Below, in pieces: positions 32,821 to 44,825 of a DNA stretch of 64,000 nucleotides (its first letter is position 1; each line of letters opens with the position of its first letter). The stretch is from NCBI GenBank assembly GCA_905479195.1, contig CAJQLO010000001.1, positions 1 through 64,000 on the forward strand. Reading direction: 5' to 3'. The DNA comes from an uncultured Gammaproteobacteria bacterium (GTDB taxonomy: Bacteria > Pseudomonadota > Gammaproteobacteria > GCA-002705445 > GCA-002716945). A model generated the notes under the pieces. That model was not told the origin of the DNA, did not search any database, and was given only the letters and a program-made list of their open reading frames with translations. A program made the translations under genes and the position numbers.

Positions 32821-34602
32821 TTATTCTGATGGCTCTTTCTGAAGACTCCACATCTGAGAATACAACCCCTTTGTACTGAGAAGATAATCATGATTACCGC
32901 TTTCAATAATTTTGCCATTATCTAAAACATAAATATTATATGCGTCCTTAATAGTTGAAAGTCTATGAGCAATTACTAAAGATGTAATATTTTTTGAAAT
33001 TGTATCCATTGAATTTAAAATCTTACTTTCTGATTTTGAATCTAAGCTTGAAGTAGCTTCATCAAATAATATTATTTTAGGTTTTTTTAGCACTGCTCTT
33101 GCGATAGCAATTCTTTGTTTTTCTCCACCAGATAATTTTAATCCTCTCTCGCCAACTATAGTGTCATACTTCTCTGGAAGACTATCTATGAAGTGGTGAA
33201 TGTTTGCTAAAGTTGCAGCTTTTATTACATCTTCTTTAGTTGAAGTGTTGTCAGCATATTGTATATTGAAAAAAATGCTTTCATTAAACAATACTGTGTC
33301 TTGAGGTACCACAGCTATATTTTTATGAAGACTATATTGTGAGCAATCAATAATATTTTGATCATCTATTAAAATACTACCCTCATTAGAATTATAAAAT
33401 CTAAATAGAAGTCTTCCTATAGTAGATTTTCCAGCTCCTGAAGGACCAACAATTGCAATTTTTTTACCAGCAGGTATATCTAAAGAAATATTTTTCAAAA
33501 TACTTCTATTGTTGTTATAGGAAAAAGAAACATTTTGGAATTTTATATTGCCAGACTTTACAACTAGCTCCTGTGCATCTTTTTTATCAACAATTTCAAT
33601 ATCTTTGTCTAATAACTTTAACAACATATTCATATCTGCTAATGCATATATAATTTGCCTATAAACTATGCCTAAAGTATTTAAAGGTACAAATAACTGT
33701 AGCATTAATGCGTTCACAAGCACTAAGTCACCCAAAGTCATTGATCCGTCTACAACCCCGGATGATGCAAAAATCATTATGAATGTTACACCAATTGTAA
33801 TAATTATAGCTTGACCAAAATTTAGTAATGACATGGTTGTCATGCTTTGCATTGCTGCATTCTCCCATTTAAACAAAACATCACTATATCTTTTAATCTC
33901 ATATTGCTCATTATTAAAATACTTAACAGTTTCATAATTTAATAAACTATCGACAGCAATAGAGCTTGATTCAGAATCAAGACGGTTCATATCATGTCTA
34001 AAATTCATTCTCCAATTAGTTACCTTTAGAGTAAATAATACATAAATAACAATTGTTGAAAATATTATTAATGTAAAATTAATATCATAAGTTGCAAGTA
34101 AAATAGCGCCAACCAGTAAAACTTCAATAATTGTTGGTAAAATAATAAACATCATATAGTTAATTAGGGATGATAAGCTTTGAGTTCCTCTCTCAAGATC
34201 TCTAACAATTGACCCAGTTTGTTTTTCTAAATGAAATCGCAAAGACATTTTATGAAGATGGTCTAAAACTTTTACTGATATTTTATAAACAGCATGATAT
34301 CTAACCTTTGCAAATAGAATATCTCTAAGTTCATTAAAAAAAGCTGTAGTGAGTCTTAGTGATCCATATGCAATTAAAAGACCAAGAGGTAAAATTAATA
34401 AAGTTTTTTCACTATTGAGAGAATCTACTATCTCTTTTAATAATATTGGGACTGCAACGGTTGCTAATTTTGCAATGATTAAAAATAATAAAGCAAATAC
34501 TACTCTTGATTTAAATGCCCATATATATGGAAACATTTTTGAAATATTACCTAAATCTGTTCTATCTTTTTCAGGTATCTCTGTTCTTGAGGTAAAAGGC
34601 AT
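32821..34602 (-). CDS. ABC exporter, Atm1/HMT1 (ABCB7) type, fused permease and ATPase
   Basis: 593-residue half transporter. Six hydrophobic helices in residues about 30-320, then a nucleotide-binding domain: Walker A GPSGAGKST, Q-loop VAVVPQD, signature LSGGEKQR, Walker B KIILFDEATSSLD and H-loop AHRL. The text KTNGSIVRDLERGTQ-like (KQTGSIVRDLERGTQSL) is characteristic of the Atm1 group, exporters of glutathione-conjugated metals or persulfides. Substrate inferred only. Acts as a homodimer in the inner membrane. Confidence 0.92.
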   Translation of the reverse strand: MPFTSRTEIPEKDRTDLGNISKMFPYIWAFKSRVVFALLFLIIAKLATVAVPILLKEIVDSLNSEKTLLILPLGLLIAYGSLRLTTAFFNELRDILFAKVRYHAVYKISVKVLDHLHKMSLRFHLEKQTGSIVRDLERGTQSLSSLINYMMFIILPTIIEVLLVGAILLATYDINFTLIIFSTIVIYVLFTLKVTNWRMNFRHDMNRLDSESSSIAVDSLLNYETVKYFNNEQYEIKRYSDVLFKWENAAMQSMTTMSLLNFGQAIIITIGVTFIMIFASSGVVDGSMTLGDLVLVNALMLQLFVPLNTLGIVYRQIIYALADMNMLLKLLDKDIEIVDKKDAQELVVKSGNIKFQNVSFSYNNNRSILKNISLDIPAGKKIAIVGPSGAGKSTIGRLLFRFYNSNEGSILIDDQNIIDCSQYSLHKNIAVVPQDTVLFNESIFFNIQYADNTSTKEDVIKAATLANIHHFIDSLPEKYDTIVGERGLKLSGGEKQRIAIARAVLKKPKIILFDEATSSLDSKSESKILNSMDTISKNITSLVIAHRLSTIKDAYNIYVLDNGKIIESGNHDYLLSTKGLYSQMWSLQKEPSE

Positions 34603-34675
34603 ATTATTAAGATCACTAAAGTATTGAAAAATTATTATAATTCAATAGGGATATTTTAGATACAGCTACTTAAAT

Positions 34676-34705
34676 GGGGTATTAGACCAGGTAGGACATA
34701 CCCAT
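34676..34705 (-). other. Stem-loop after glmS
   Basis: Near-perfect inverted repeat ATGGGGTAT/ATACCCAT with a 15 nt loop, 15-45 bp after the glmS stop. It is not followed by a T-run, so it may be a 3' end stabilising structure rather than an intrinsic terminator. No other terminator is visible in the 118 bp between glmS and the Atm1 gene. Confidence 0.3.
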
Positions 34706-34720
34706 CCTGTCCATTGAAAC

Positions 34721-36547
34721 TCACTCCACTGTTACTGATTTGGCTAAATTACGAGGCTGATCAATATTGGTTTTCTTAAAGATAGCTACATGATAAGAAA
34801 GTAATTGCATCGGTATTACGTAAACTAATGGCGCAATGTAGTGTCCACAAGCAGGCATAGTAATAATTTTAGTTTTATCGTTTTTCTTTAATTTCATTTT
34901 TTTATTAGTGAATATATAAACAAGTCCATGTCTTGCTTTTACTTCGGACAAATTAGAAAGCACCTGATTCACAAGATTATTATCAGGCATTAATCCAACA
35001 ACAGGCATGTCTTTATCAACTAAGGCTAATGGCCCATGTTTTAATTCCCCAGCAGCATAGCCTTCTGCATGTATATAACTAATCTCTTTTAACTTAAGTG
35101 CTGCTTCTAGTGCAATTGGATATGATGCTCCTCGTCCTAAAAATAAAGTATGGTGCTTGTTTTTAAATTGTTTTGCCATTATCTTCATGTCTTTTTCAAG
35201 CTCAAAAGTTTTATCTAAAATTTTTGGCAATGTCTTGATTTGTTTCACAATCTCATACTCAACAGAATATTTAGCGGAAGATCTTGATAAAGTTGTTGAT
35301 AATAACAGTAATGCTATTAACTGCGATGTAAATGCTTTGGTTGATGCCACGCTTATTTCTGGGCCAGCTTGCATTAAATAACTATAATCTGATAAACGAG
35401 TTATTGTACTCTCTGGAACATTGCATATAGATAAAATAGATTTATAGTTGCTAGACTTTGCTTTTTTTACAGAATATATTGTATCAGCAGTTTCACCAGA
35501 CTGTGATATTGCAACAAATAGTGTATCATTGGGCACATTAATTGTTCTGTACCTATACTCACTAGCTATTTCAGCTGTACACATAATATCTGATAACTCT
35601 TCAATCCAATACTTAGCAATGAGCGATGCATTGTAGCTTGTACCACAAGCAACAAAATGAACATGTTTTATAGATTTAAGCATAACATCGGACTTGGGGC
35701 CAAAAATATTTGGCAATATTGTTTTACTCCCTAGCCTGTCTTTAATAACTCTATCTATAATATCTTTCTGCTCAAAGATTTCTTTTTGCATGTAATGCTT
35801 AAAACCATTTTTTGATACTGTCTTGCTACTCTGTTTAGTAATTAATGGAGATCTAGTTATTTTTTTGCCTTTTTGATTGTAGAGAGAAACATTATTTCTA
35901 GAAACTATAGCTAACTCATTATCCTCAAGGGGTATATATTTTTTTGTTTTACTAATTAATGCATGAATGTCAGAGGCTATATAAGTAGCACTCTTGCCTA
36001 TACCAATCAATAATGGACTCCCATTTGATGCAACGATAATGCTATCAGGATTGTCTTGATGTATAACAGCAAGTGCAAAAGATCCTTTTAATTTATCAAG
36101 AGCTGCTAAAACTATTTCCAATAAACCTTTTTTTTTCGTTACACAAGAAGCTAATAAATGCGCTATTACTTCTGAGTCTGTATCTGATGTAAATTTAAAA
36201 CCCTTCTTTATTAGAATTAATTTAAGCTCATCTGAGTTTTCAATAATACCATTATGCACAATTGAAAAAGGGCCTGAGTTATGCGGGTGTGAATTCCTGA
36301 GATTTGGGATACCATGTGTCGCCCAACGTGTATGAGCTATCCCACATTTCCCTGTCACCTTGGATGTACTTAGTAGTTTTTTTAATTCCTTAACTTTGCC
36401 AGTACATCTGATCCTTTTAATTTTAGATGATTTAGAAATCAGAGATAAGCCAGCTGAGTCATAGCCTCTATATTCTAATTTAAATAAGCCTTCAATAAGA
36501 TCTTTTTGTATGTCTACTGAAGAGACGGCGCCAAATATACCGCACAT
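34721..36547 (-). CDS. glmS: Glutamine--fructose-6-phosphate aminotransferase
   Basis: Makes glucosamine 6-phosphate, the first step to UDP-GlcNAc for peptidoglycan and LPS. 608 residues, full length. Glutaminase domain with N-terminal Cys nucleophile (MCGIFGA) and RGYDSAG, RWATHG, HNGIIEN; two SIS domains with HFVACGTSYNAS and ISQSGETADT, and C-terminal PRNLAKSVTVE, the standard end. Follows glmU by one base overlap, as in E. coli glmUS. Confidence 0.98.
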   Translation of the reverse strand: MCGIFGAVSSVDIQKDLIEGLFKLEYRGYDSAGLSLISKSSKIKRIRCTGKVKELKKLLSTSKVTGKCGIAHTRWATHGIPNLRNSHPHNSGPFSIVHNGIIENSDELKLILIKKGFKFTSDTDSEVIAHLLASCVTKKKGLLEIVLAALDKLKGSFALAVIHQDNPDSIIVASNGSPLLIGIGKSATYIASDIHALISKTKKYIPLEDNELAIVSRNNVSLYNQKGKKITRSPLITKQSSKTVSKNGFKHYMQKEIFEQKDIIDRVIKDRLGSKTILPNIFGPKSDVMLKSIKHVHFVACGTSYNASLIAKYWIEELSDIMCTAEIASEYRYRTINVPNDTLFVAISQSGETADTIYSVKKAKSSNYKSILSICNVPESTITRLSDYSYLMQAGPEISVASTKAFTSQLIALLLLSTTLSRSSAKYSVEYEIVKQIKTLPKILDKTFELEKDMKIMAKQFKNKHHTLFLGRGASYPIALEAALKLKEISYIHAEGYAAGELKHGPLALVDKDMPVVGLMPDNNLVNQVLSNLSEVKARHGLVYIFTNKKMKLKKNDKTKIITMPACGHYIAPLVYVIPMQLLSYHVAIFKKTNIDQPRNLAKSVTVE

Positions 36548-37923
36548 TATTTTTTACCTTTTGTGGCCTTACTTTTCCATTTTGGTATAGAAATTTGTTT
36601 ACTACGCGCGATAGTTAGGCTTCCACCACCGGGAGTATCTTTAGTGACAGTTGATCCAGCTGCAATGTAGGAACCTTTGCCAACTTTAACTGGAGCCACT
36701 AATCTCGTACCAGAACCAATAAATGAGTTTGACTCAATTATAGTCTTATATTTTTTTTCTCCATCATAATTACAAGTAATACAGCCGGCACCAACGTTAA
36801 TGTCTGCGCCAAGCTCTGCATCTCCAATATAACTAAGATGATTAATTTTAGTTCTATTTCCTATTATAGAGTTTTTAACTTCAACAAAGTTCCCAACCTG
36901 TGCATCATTTTTTAAAATAGTACCCGGCCTTATTCTCGCATAGGGTCCTACAATGCAATTATCACCAATTGTAGCGCCAAATATAATCGTGTTTGGTTTT
37001 ATGTGTACATTTTTACCAATCTTACATCTATTGAGATAACAATTATGACCAATAGTAGTATTTGAACCTATCGAGACTTTATCTTCAAAGATGCAATTAA
37101 TATCAATCTCTACATCTTTTTGAACTTTTAAATCACCTTTAATATCGGTTCTCATTACATCTCTAATTAAGACGCCTTTGTTAAGCAAGTCATTAGCCTT
37201 TTTAATTAGTAGTTTACGCTCTAAGTCTACTAAATCTTTTTTAGAGTTGATGCCCATAGTTTCTAAGCCATTCTTTATAGTATAACTTGATATTTTATAA
37301 TTATTATCGCTCAAAAGCTTAATTATATCGGTCAGATAATACTCTTTCTGTTTATTATTATTTTTTATCTTACCAATAAACTTTCTCAAAACTCCTTCAT
37401 TAATACATATTATACCTGTATTGATTTCATTAACTTTTTTTATTTTACTGCTAGCATCTTTTTCCTCAATAATTTCAACTATTTTTTTATTATCTCTAAT
37501 AATTCTTCCATAGCCAGCTGGGTTTTCTTGTATGTAAGTACCTAAGCATAAATCAGAATTATCAAGCTTTGAAACCATTCTCTTGAGCGTTACTGGAGAT
37601 ATAAATGGTACGTCACCACATAGTATTAATATTTTATTATTTTTATTTACCGGCATTGAACTTATAGCAATTTTAACTGCATTAGCAGTGCCACAAGGAT
37701 TTTTCTGATCAACACTTTGTATTTCATTCTGTTTGATAAAGTCTTTTAACTGCTGTGGCGAATTACCTAAAACACAAACTATATTTTTAGAATTTATAGA
37801 TGCTACTGCTCTGCAAACATGCTCAATAATATGTTCGCCTGATATCTTGAATAATAATTTTGACTTCAGTGATAGCATCCTGGTGCTTTTGCCAGCTGCT
37901 AATATGATAGTTGTTAATGACAC
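36547..37923 (-). CDS. glmU: Bifunctional GlcNAc-1-P uridyltransferase / GlcN-1-P acetyltransferase
   Basis: Last two steps to UDP-GlcNAc. 458 residues: nucleotidyltransferase domain with LAAGKSTRM (8-16; usually LAAGKGTRM), QxxPCGTANAV, ILCGDVPFI; linker; then a left-handed beta-helix of hexapeptide repeats (IGDNCIVGPYARIRPG, VGNFVEVKNS, NHLSYIGDAELG, NVGAGCITCNYDG). The acetyltransferase active-site His is in NHLSYIGD. 21 bp after atpC, the usual order in Gammaproteobacteria. Confidence 0.97.
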   Translation of the reverse strand: MSLTTIILAAGKSTRMLSLKSKLLFKISGEHIIEHVCRAVASINSKNIVCVLGNSPQQLKDFIKQNEIQSVDQKNPCGTANAVKIAISSMPVNKNNKILILCGDVPFISPVTLKRMVSKLDNSDLCLGTYIQENPAGYGRIIRDNKKIVEIIEEKDASSKIKKVNEINTGIICINEGVLRKFIGKIKNNNKQKEYYLTDIIKLLSDNNYKISSYTIKNGLETMGINSKKDLVDLERKLLIKKANDLLNKGVLIRDVMRTDIKGDLKVQKDVEIDINCIFEDKVSIGSNTTIGHNCYLNRCKIGKNVHIKPNTIIFGATIGDNCIVGPYARIRPGTILKNDAQVGNFVEVKNSIIGNRTKINHLSYIGDAELGADINVGAGCITCNYDGEKKYKTIIESNSFIGSGTRLVAPVKVGKGSYIAAGSTVTKDTPGGGSLTIARSKQISIPKWKSKATKGKK

Positions 37924-37943
37924 TTTAGGTCTCCTGGCTAAGA

Positions 37944-38366
37944 CTATCTCTTACCCTTCAGCTTTTTGATTAACCTTAGCTGTGCAGCAGCTTGTGCTAA
38001 TTCTGTTTTTGCTTTGACCAAATCCATGTCGCTATTGCTATTTTCCATTGCTTGTTTTGCTGCTAATTCAGATTTCTTGGCTCTGTCTTCATCTAAATCT
38101 GATTCCCTAATAGCTGTATCAGATAGAATAGTTACCGCATTAGGTTGAATTTCTAATATTCCGCCACTAATAAAAAAGATCTTTGTTTCGCTATCTGATA
38201 TCTCCGCTCTTACGTCGCCAGCTTTTAACTTTGTCAATAACGGAGTATGTTTGGGAGTTATCCCCACTTCGCCCATTTCAGCCGGTGCATAAACCATCTG
38301 GACTTCTGCAGAAAATAATTCTTCTTCAGCACTTACAATATCCAGTCTCATTGTTTTATCTGACAT
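37944..38366 (-). CDS. atpC: ATP synthase epsilon subunit
   Basis: Central-stalk F1 subunit that couples and inhibits rotation. 140 residues: N-terminal beta-sandwich (MRLDIVSAEEELFSAEVQMV, GEVGITPKHTPLLT) and C-terminal two-helix hairpin with LAQAAAQLRLIKKLKGKR. Last gene of the atp operon, 2 bp after atpD. Confidence 0.96.
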   Translation of the reverse strand: MSDKTMRLDIVSAEEELFSAEVQMVYAPAEMGEVGITPKHTPLLTKLKAGDVRAEISDSETKIFFISGGILEIQPNAVTILSDTAIRESDLDEDRAKKSELAAKQAMENSNSDMDLVKAKTELAQAAAQLRLIKKLKGKR

Positions 38367-38368
38367 TA

Positions 38369-39745
<1,377 letters not shown>

Positions 39746-39770
39746 TTAATATGCTCCATTTCTTAATTAA

Positions 39771-40640
39771 TTATAATGCAGATGCACCTGAAATAATCTC
39801 AGATATTTCTTGTGTAATTGCTGCCTGTCTATTTTTGTTATAAATTATTTGTAATTCATCAATCAGATCAGACGCGTTATCTGATGATGATTTCATGGCT
39901 ACCATGCGCGATGCTTGTTCTGAAGCAATATTTTCTACCACAGCTCTATAAGTTAGTGACTCAATAAATCTAACAAATAAAGATTCTAAAACTTCTTTCG
40001 CATCAGGTTCATATAGATAATCCCAGTAATGAGAATACTCTTTATCTATTGCTTCATCATTTGATGAAATTGGTAATATTTTATCAATTGTCGGTATTTG
40101 ACTAACGGTATTAAAAAATTTATTGTAAGCAACATATACTTCGTCAACATCCTTAGATATAAATTTATCGATTGTTGATTTTATTGTTCCTAACAAATCT
40201 TCTATTTTAGGTTGGTCACCCACTTGAGTTGACTGAGATATTACTTCGCCACCAATTCTTTGAAAAAATCCTGCTGCCTTATTGCCAAAAACACTATAGC
40301 TTGTATCAATTTCATTTTTTTTATTTTCTAGGGTAGACTCAATTACTTTTTTAAATAAATTATTATTTAATCCTCCGCAAAGTCCCCTGTCAGAAGAAAC
40401 TACTATATAAGCTCTTTTTTTAACTTCTCTGACTTCAAAATATACAGAATTATATTCGGCATGCGCATTAGCAAGATGAGACATTACATAAGATATTTTA
40501 TTTGCATAGGGACGCGCTTTTTCCATTTGACCAACAGCCTTTCTCATTTTACTTGCAGCAACCATTTCCATTGCCTTGGTAATCTTCTGAGTATTTTGAA
40601 TACTCTTTATTTGAGTTCTTATTTCTTGACTACCTGCCAT
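39771..40640 (-). CDS. atpG: ATP synthase gamma subunit
   Basis: Rotating central shaft of F1. 289 residues from ATG 40640, which overlaps the atpA stop (TAATG); a TTG two codons upstream is a less likely start. Typical N-terminus IRTQIKSIQNTQKITKAMEMVAASKMRKA and C-terminus with ALVENIASEQASRMVAMKSSSDNA-like text and RQAAITQEISEIISGA. Confidence 0.97.
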   Translation of the reverse strand: MAGSQEIRTQIKSIQNTQKITKAMEMVAASKMRKAVGQMEKARPYANKISYVMSHLANAHAEYNSVYFEVREVKKRAYIVVSSDRGLCGGLNNNLFKKVIESTLENKKNEIDTSYSVFGNKAAGFFQRIGGEVISQSTQVGDQPKIEDLLGTIKSTIDKFISKDVDEVYVAYNKFFNTVSQIPTIDKILPISSNDEAIDKEYSHYWDYLYEPDAKEVLESLFVRFIESLTYRAVVENIASEQASRMVAMKSSSDNASDLIDELQIIYNKNRQAAITQEISEIISGASAL

Positions 40641-42181
40641 TACCAAACACCATTAGTTTTAAAATCATCTAACGCTATTTTCATTTTAGCTGCCATATCA
40701 TCATTATAATCTAGTGATGAGTTAATAAGATCTATTAAATCTTTATGATTGCTTCTAACAAATTCATGTAAAGCTTTTTCAAAAGACATTATTTTATTAA
40801 TCTCTACATCGTCAAAGTAGCCTTCATTGGCTGAAAAAAGTGATAGTGACATTTCTGCAACACTCAATGGCGAGTATTGATTTTGTTTCATAAGTTCTGT
40901 GACTCTTTGGCCTCTGTCTAATTGTTTTTTTGTAGCTTCATCTAGATCTGATGCAAATTGAGAAAATGCAGCCAATTCACGATATTGCGCCAAAGCTAAT
41001 CTTACTCCACCACCCAATTTTTTAACTATCTTTGTCTGCGCTGCCCCACCTACCCTTGAGACAGATAATCCAGCATTGATTGCAGGTCGAATACCAGCAT
41101 TAAATAAATCAGATTCTAAGAAAATTTGTCCATCTGTGATAGATATAACATTAGTTGGTACAAATGCTGACACGTCACCTGCTTGCGTTTCAATAATTGG
41201 CATTGCAGTAAGGGACCCTGTTTTCCCTTTGACTTTCCCACTAGTTAATTCTGAAACTGCATCTTCATTGATTCTCGCAGATCTTTCTAATAGTCTTGAG
41301 TGTAAATAAAATACATCGCCAGGATAAGCTTCCCTACCTGGAGGTCTTTTTAGAAGAAGTGATACTTGTCTGTATGCCCAAGCTTGTTTTGTTAAATCAT
41401 CATATATAATAAGTGCGTCTTCGCCAATATCTCTAAAATATTCACCCATTGCACAACCTGAGTAAGGTGCAATATATTGCATTGCCGCTGAATCTGCAGC
41501 TGTTGCAGCTACAATTATTGTATGTTTTAACGAATCATGTTCTTCTAGTTTTCTAACAACCTGTGCTACAGAAGATGCTTTTTGACCAATTGCTACATAA
41601 ATACATTTTACGCCTGTATCTCTTTGGTTAATTATCGCATCAATCGCTACAGCTGTTTTACCTGTTTGTCTATCGCCAATAATTAATTCCCGTTGGCCAC
41701 GTCCAATTGGAACCATCGAGTCAATAGCTTTAATGCCAGTTTGTACTGGTTGATCGACAGATTTACGCTCAATTACGCCTGGCGCAATCTTTTCTATAGG
41801 TGATGTATTTTTAGAGTTAATTGGACCATTGTTATCAATTGGTTCTCCAAGTGAATTCACAACTCTTCCCAATAATTCTGGTCCTACCGGAACCTCTAAA
41901 ATTCTTCCAGTACACTTTACAATGTCTCCTTCAGAAATATTTTTATAATCACCAAGTATAACTGCTCCTACAGAATCACGTTCAAGGTTAAGAGCCATTC
42001 CATATATCTTATTTGGAAACTCTAACATTTCACCCTGAAGAGCCTCGGTTATTCCATATACTCTGGCAATACCATCAGTAACGGATACAACCGTCCCTTC
42101 ATTATGTGCCGTTGTCTTGAGATCATAATCTTTAATCTTAGCTTTTATGATGTTACTTATTTCGGTTGGATTGATAGTCAT
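40640..42181 (-). CDS. atpA: ATP synthase alpha subunit
   Basis: Non-catalytic nucleotide-binding F1 subunit. 513 residues, standard length. N-terminal [14 protein letters not shown], Walker [26 protein letters not shown] and [22 protein letters not shown]. Full length, no disruption. Last codon overlaps the atpG start. Confidence 0.99.
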   Translation of the reverse strand: MTINPTEISNIIKAKIKDYDLKTTAHNEGTVVSVTDGIARVYGITEALQGEMLEFPNKIYGMALNLERDSVGAVILGDYKNISEGDIVKCTGRILEVPVGPELLGRVVNSLGEPIDNNGPINSKNTSPIEKIAPGVIERKSVDQPVQTGIKAIDSMVPIGRGQRELIIGDRQTGKTAVAIDAIINQRDTGVKCIYVAIGQKASSVAQVVRKLEEHDSLKHTIIVAATAADSAAMQYIAPYSGCAMGEYFRDIGEDALIIYDDLTKQAWAYRQVSLLLKRPPGREAYPGDVFYLHSRLLERSARINEDAVSELTSGKVKGKTGSLTAMPIIETQAGDVSAFVPTNVISITDGQIFLESDLFNAGIRPAINAGLSVSRVGGAAQTKIVKKLGGGVRLALAQYRELAAFSQFASDLDEATKKQLDRGQRVTELMKQNQYSPLSVAEMSLSLFSANEGYFDDVEINKIMSFEKALHEFVRSNHKDLIDLINSSLDYNDDMAAKMKIALDDFKTNGVW

Positions 42182-42196
42182 ATTTATACCTTATAC

Positions 42197-42733
42197 TTAG
42201 ATTATTAATTGTTGTTCCATTTGGTCTAGTCTACTTTTAATAGTTAAATCGATTACTTCATTATTAGATTTTATTTTTAATCCTGCCATTAATGCTTTAT
42301 TAATAGAAACCTTTACTTTTACTTCAGATTGATACTTATCTTTTAATAAAGATGTTAAAGAGTCTAATTGGTCTGCTGACACTTCGTGTGCAGATTCAAC
42401 TTCAACAACACGAATATTATTATGCTTAAATTTTAATGATTCAAAAATCTCTGCAATTTCTTGCATATAAATTATTCTCTTAGTTTCAACAAGTAATGAT
42501 AAAAAACTCAGAAAATTCTTATTACTAACGTCATCTAAGAAACTTGACAGAAATTTTAACGACATTGCATTATCAATCTTAGGGTCTGACAATATAGCTA
42601 TGGTCTGAGAATCTGAAACTATGGTTGATAGTTCGGCTAAATGAATAGACCAGTTTTCGATGCTTTTGTCTTCCACAGCAAGCTTAAATGCAGCTTCACC
42701 ATAAGGCCTAGAATATATATAATTTTCAGACAA
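42197..42733 (-). CDS. atpH: ATP synthase delta subunit
   Basis: Peripheral-stalk cap linking F1 to the b subunits. 178 residues: N-terminal YSRPYGEAAFKLAVED (about 6-21) and the C-terminal signature INKALMAGLKIKSNNEVIDLTIKSRLDQM. As usual for this subunit the middle is poorly conserved. 1 bp after atpF. Confidence 0.95.
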   Translation of the reverse strand: MSENYIYSRPYGEAAFKLAVEDKSIENWSIHLAELSTIVSDSQTIAILSDPKIDNAMSLKFLSSFLDDVSNKNFLSFLSLLVETKRIIYMQEIAEIFESLKFKHNNIRVVEVESAHEVSADQLDSLTSLLKDKYQSEVKVKVSINKALMAGLKIKSNNEVIDLTIKSRLDQMEQQLII

Positions 42734-42734
42734 T

Positions 42735-43208
42735 TTACTTAAGCTCCTTTAAGGCTTCATCAAATATGGCCTTGTGTTTTTCTTCATTAATTTCTGCCTT
42801 AATTATTTTTTCTGCACAAGAAATTGCAATCCGCGAGATATCTTTTCTTAGCGTATCTTTGGCGATATTTAAATCTTGCCCGATTTGTTGATTTGATAAA
42901 GCAATAATTTTATCTGCTTCTTTCTTTGAAATTGTTTTTGCTTCACCGATAATATTTGATGATTGTTGGTTAGCCATAGTTATAACATCTGATGCCTTGC
43001 TTTTAGCCTCATCAACTATACGGTTATACTCTATATTAGCTTCGTCTATTCTCTTTTCGCCAAGCTCAGCAGAAGCCAAACCATCTGCAATTTTATTGGT
43101 TCTTTCATCCATTGCAGACGTAAGCGGTTCCCATAAGTACGCTTTAATAAACCAGACAAAAATAACAAATGTTATCATCTGTCCAAATAATGTTGCTGTT
43201 ATATTCAT
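42735..43208 (-). CDS. atpF: ATP synthase b subunit
   Basis: Peripheral stalk of F0. 157 residues: N-terminal membrane helix MNITATLFGQMITFVIFVWF with conserved following KAYLWEPLTSAMDERTNKIADGL, then a long charged coiled coil to the C-terminus. 1 bp before atpH and 25 bp after atpE. Confidence 0.96.
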   Translation of the reverse strand: MNITATLFGQMITFVIFVWFIKAYLWEPLTSAMDERTNKIADGLASAELGEKRIDEANIEYNRIVDEAKSKASDVITMANQQSSNIIGEAKTISKKEADKIIALSNQQIGQDLNIAKDTLRKDISRIAISCAEKIIKAEINEEKHKAIFDEALKELK

Positions 43209-43233
43209 ATCAAAAACCTATCAATTAAGTTAA

Positions 43234-43530
43234 TTACGCGCCAAGTGCTGCTTTTGCTGCGCCAATAAATGGATTAGCAAAAACAAAAAACATTGCGAAT
43301 GCTAAAACAATAAATGGGAATGACTCCATTAAACCTGCAGTGATAAACATTTGTATTCTTAATGCAGGCAACATTTCTGGTTGTCTAGCAATACCTTCGA
43401 TATATTTCATGCATATTAAACCCCAGCCTAATGCTGAACCAAGTCCTGCTGCTGCTAACATAATAGCAACCCCTAAACTTGTAGATGCATAGATCTCGGT
43501 AATCATTTGTGGTGTTAGTGTATTTTCCAT
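43234..43530 (-). CDS. atpE: ATP synthase c subunit
   Basis: Ion-translocating ring subunit. 98 residues, longer than the 79 of E. coli because of an N-terminal extension. Helix 1 LGSALGWGLICMKYIEG, polar loop ARQPEM, helix 2 FITAGLMESFPFIVLAF. The ion-binding carboxylate is Glu69 (ES) instead of the Asp of E. coli. The Gln of sodium-type rings (helix 1) is replaced by Trp36, so protons are the likely coupling ion. Confidence 0.97.
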   Translation of the reverse strand: MENTLTPQMITEIYASTSLGVAIMLAAAGLGSALGWGLICMKYIEGIARQPEMLPALRIQMFITAGLMESFPFIVLAFAMFFVFANPFIGAAKAALGA

Positions 43531-43545
43531 TTTTTATCCTCGTGT

Positions 43546-44364
<819 letters not shown>

Positions 44365-44368
44365 TCAA

Positions 44369-44719
44369 TTAGTAAATATTCTTGGACTTATAGAAGACAT
44401 AGCCTAATTGAGCTAAAGAAAATGCTATTATTATCTCTATGGCGACAAGCTTTAAATATACAATTCCTAAGTAGAAACCAATTAAAACTAAAAATAACCT
44501 AAAAACAACGCTTTTCAATAACACTAAGGCGCTTCTTGCCTGTTTTTGCTCTGAAGCTGCTTTACCAGCTGAGTTTACACTGCGTGCGAGGAGTAATGAA
44601 TTTACTATTGACATAAAACCGCCATATATCGACGATAGTATGTTAACTGAGCCTAAGCTCAAAAAAACAAGCGCTACAATTATTGAAATTGAGCCTTGGT
44701 ATATTATTACCCTTAGCAT
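44369..44719 (-). CDS. atpI: ATP synthase protein I
   Basis: Small membrane protein that assists c-ring assembly. 116 residues with about four helices: VIIYQGSISIIVALVFLSLG, the GGFMSIVNSLLLARSVNSAGKAA segment common to gammaproteobacterial AtpI, VLLKSVVFRLFLVLIGF and a last helix. First gene of the atp operon, 51 bp downstream of a consensus promoter -10. Confidence 0.88.
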   Translation of the reverse strand: MLRVIIYQGSISIIVALVFLSLGSVNILSSIYGGFMSIVNSLLLARSVNSAGKAASEQKQARSALVLLKSVVFRLFLVLIGFYLGIVYLKLVAIEIIIAFSLAQLGYVFYKSKNIY

Positions 44720-44769
44720 TTTTGATGTTCACCGTGAAGCAAAAAACCACTTCCTTAATGGTCATGAGT

Positions 44770-44798
44770 ATTATAGAGGACTATTATGTTTAGTTCAA
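44770..44798 (-). promoter_or_regulatory. Sigma-70 promoter of the atp operon
   Basis: Minus strand: -35 TTGAAC (44793-44798), 17 bp spacer, perfect -10 TATAAT (44770-44775). Transcription would begin near 44763, about 44 nt before the atpI ATG. It lies in the parB-atpI spacer, so the ATP synthase genes can be expressed independently of the mnmG-parAB unit. Confidence 0.75.
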
Positions 44799-44825
44799 TT
44801 TATATACAGAAAAATATAGGAATTA

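Noticed and set aside
36548-36600. glmS-type ribozyme or riboswitch before glmS
   Set aside because: glmS directly overlaps the end of glmU, so there is no leader that could hold it.
44728-44745. TGTTCACCGTGAAGCA-like sequence upstream of atpI, resembling parS
   Set aside because: Only about 12 of 16 bases match and the central CACGTG core is broken; the two recF sites are far better.
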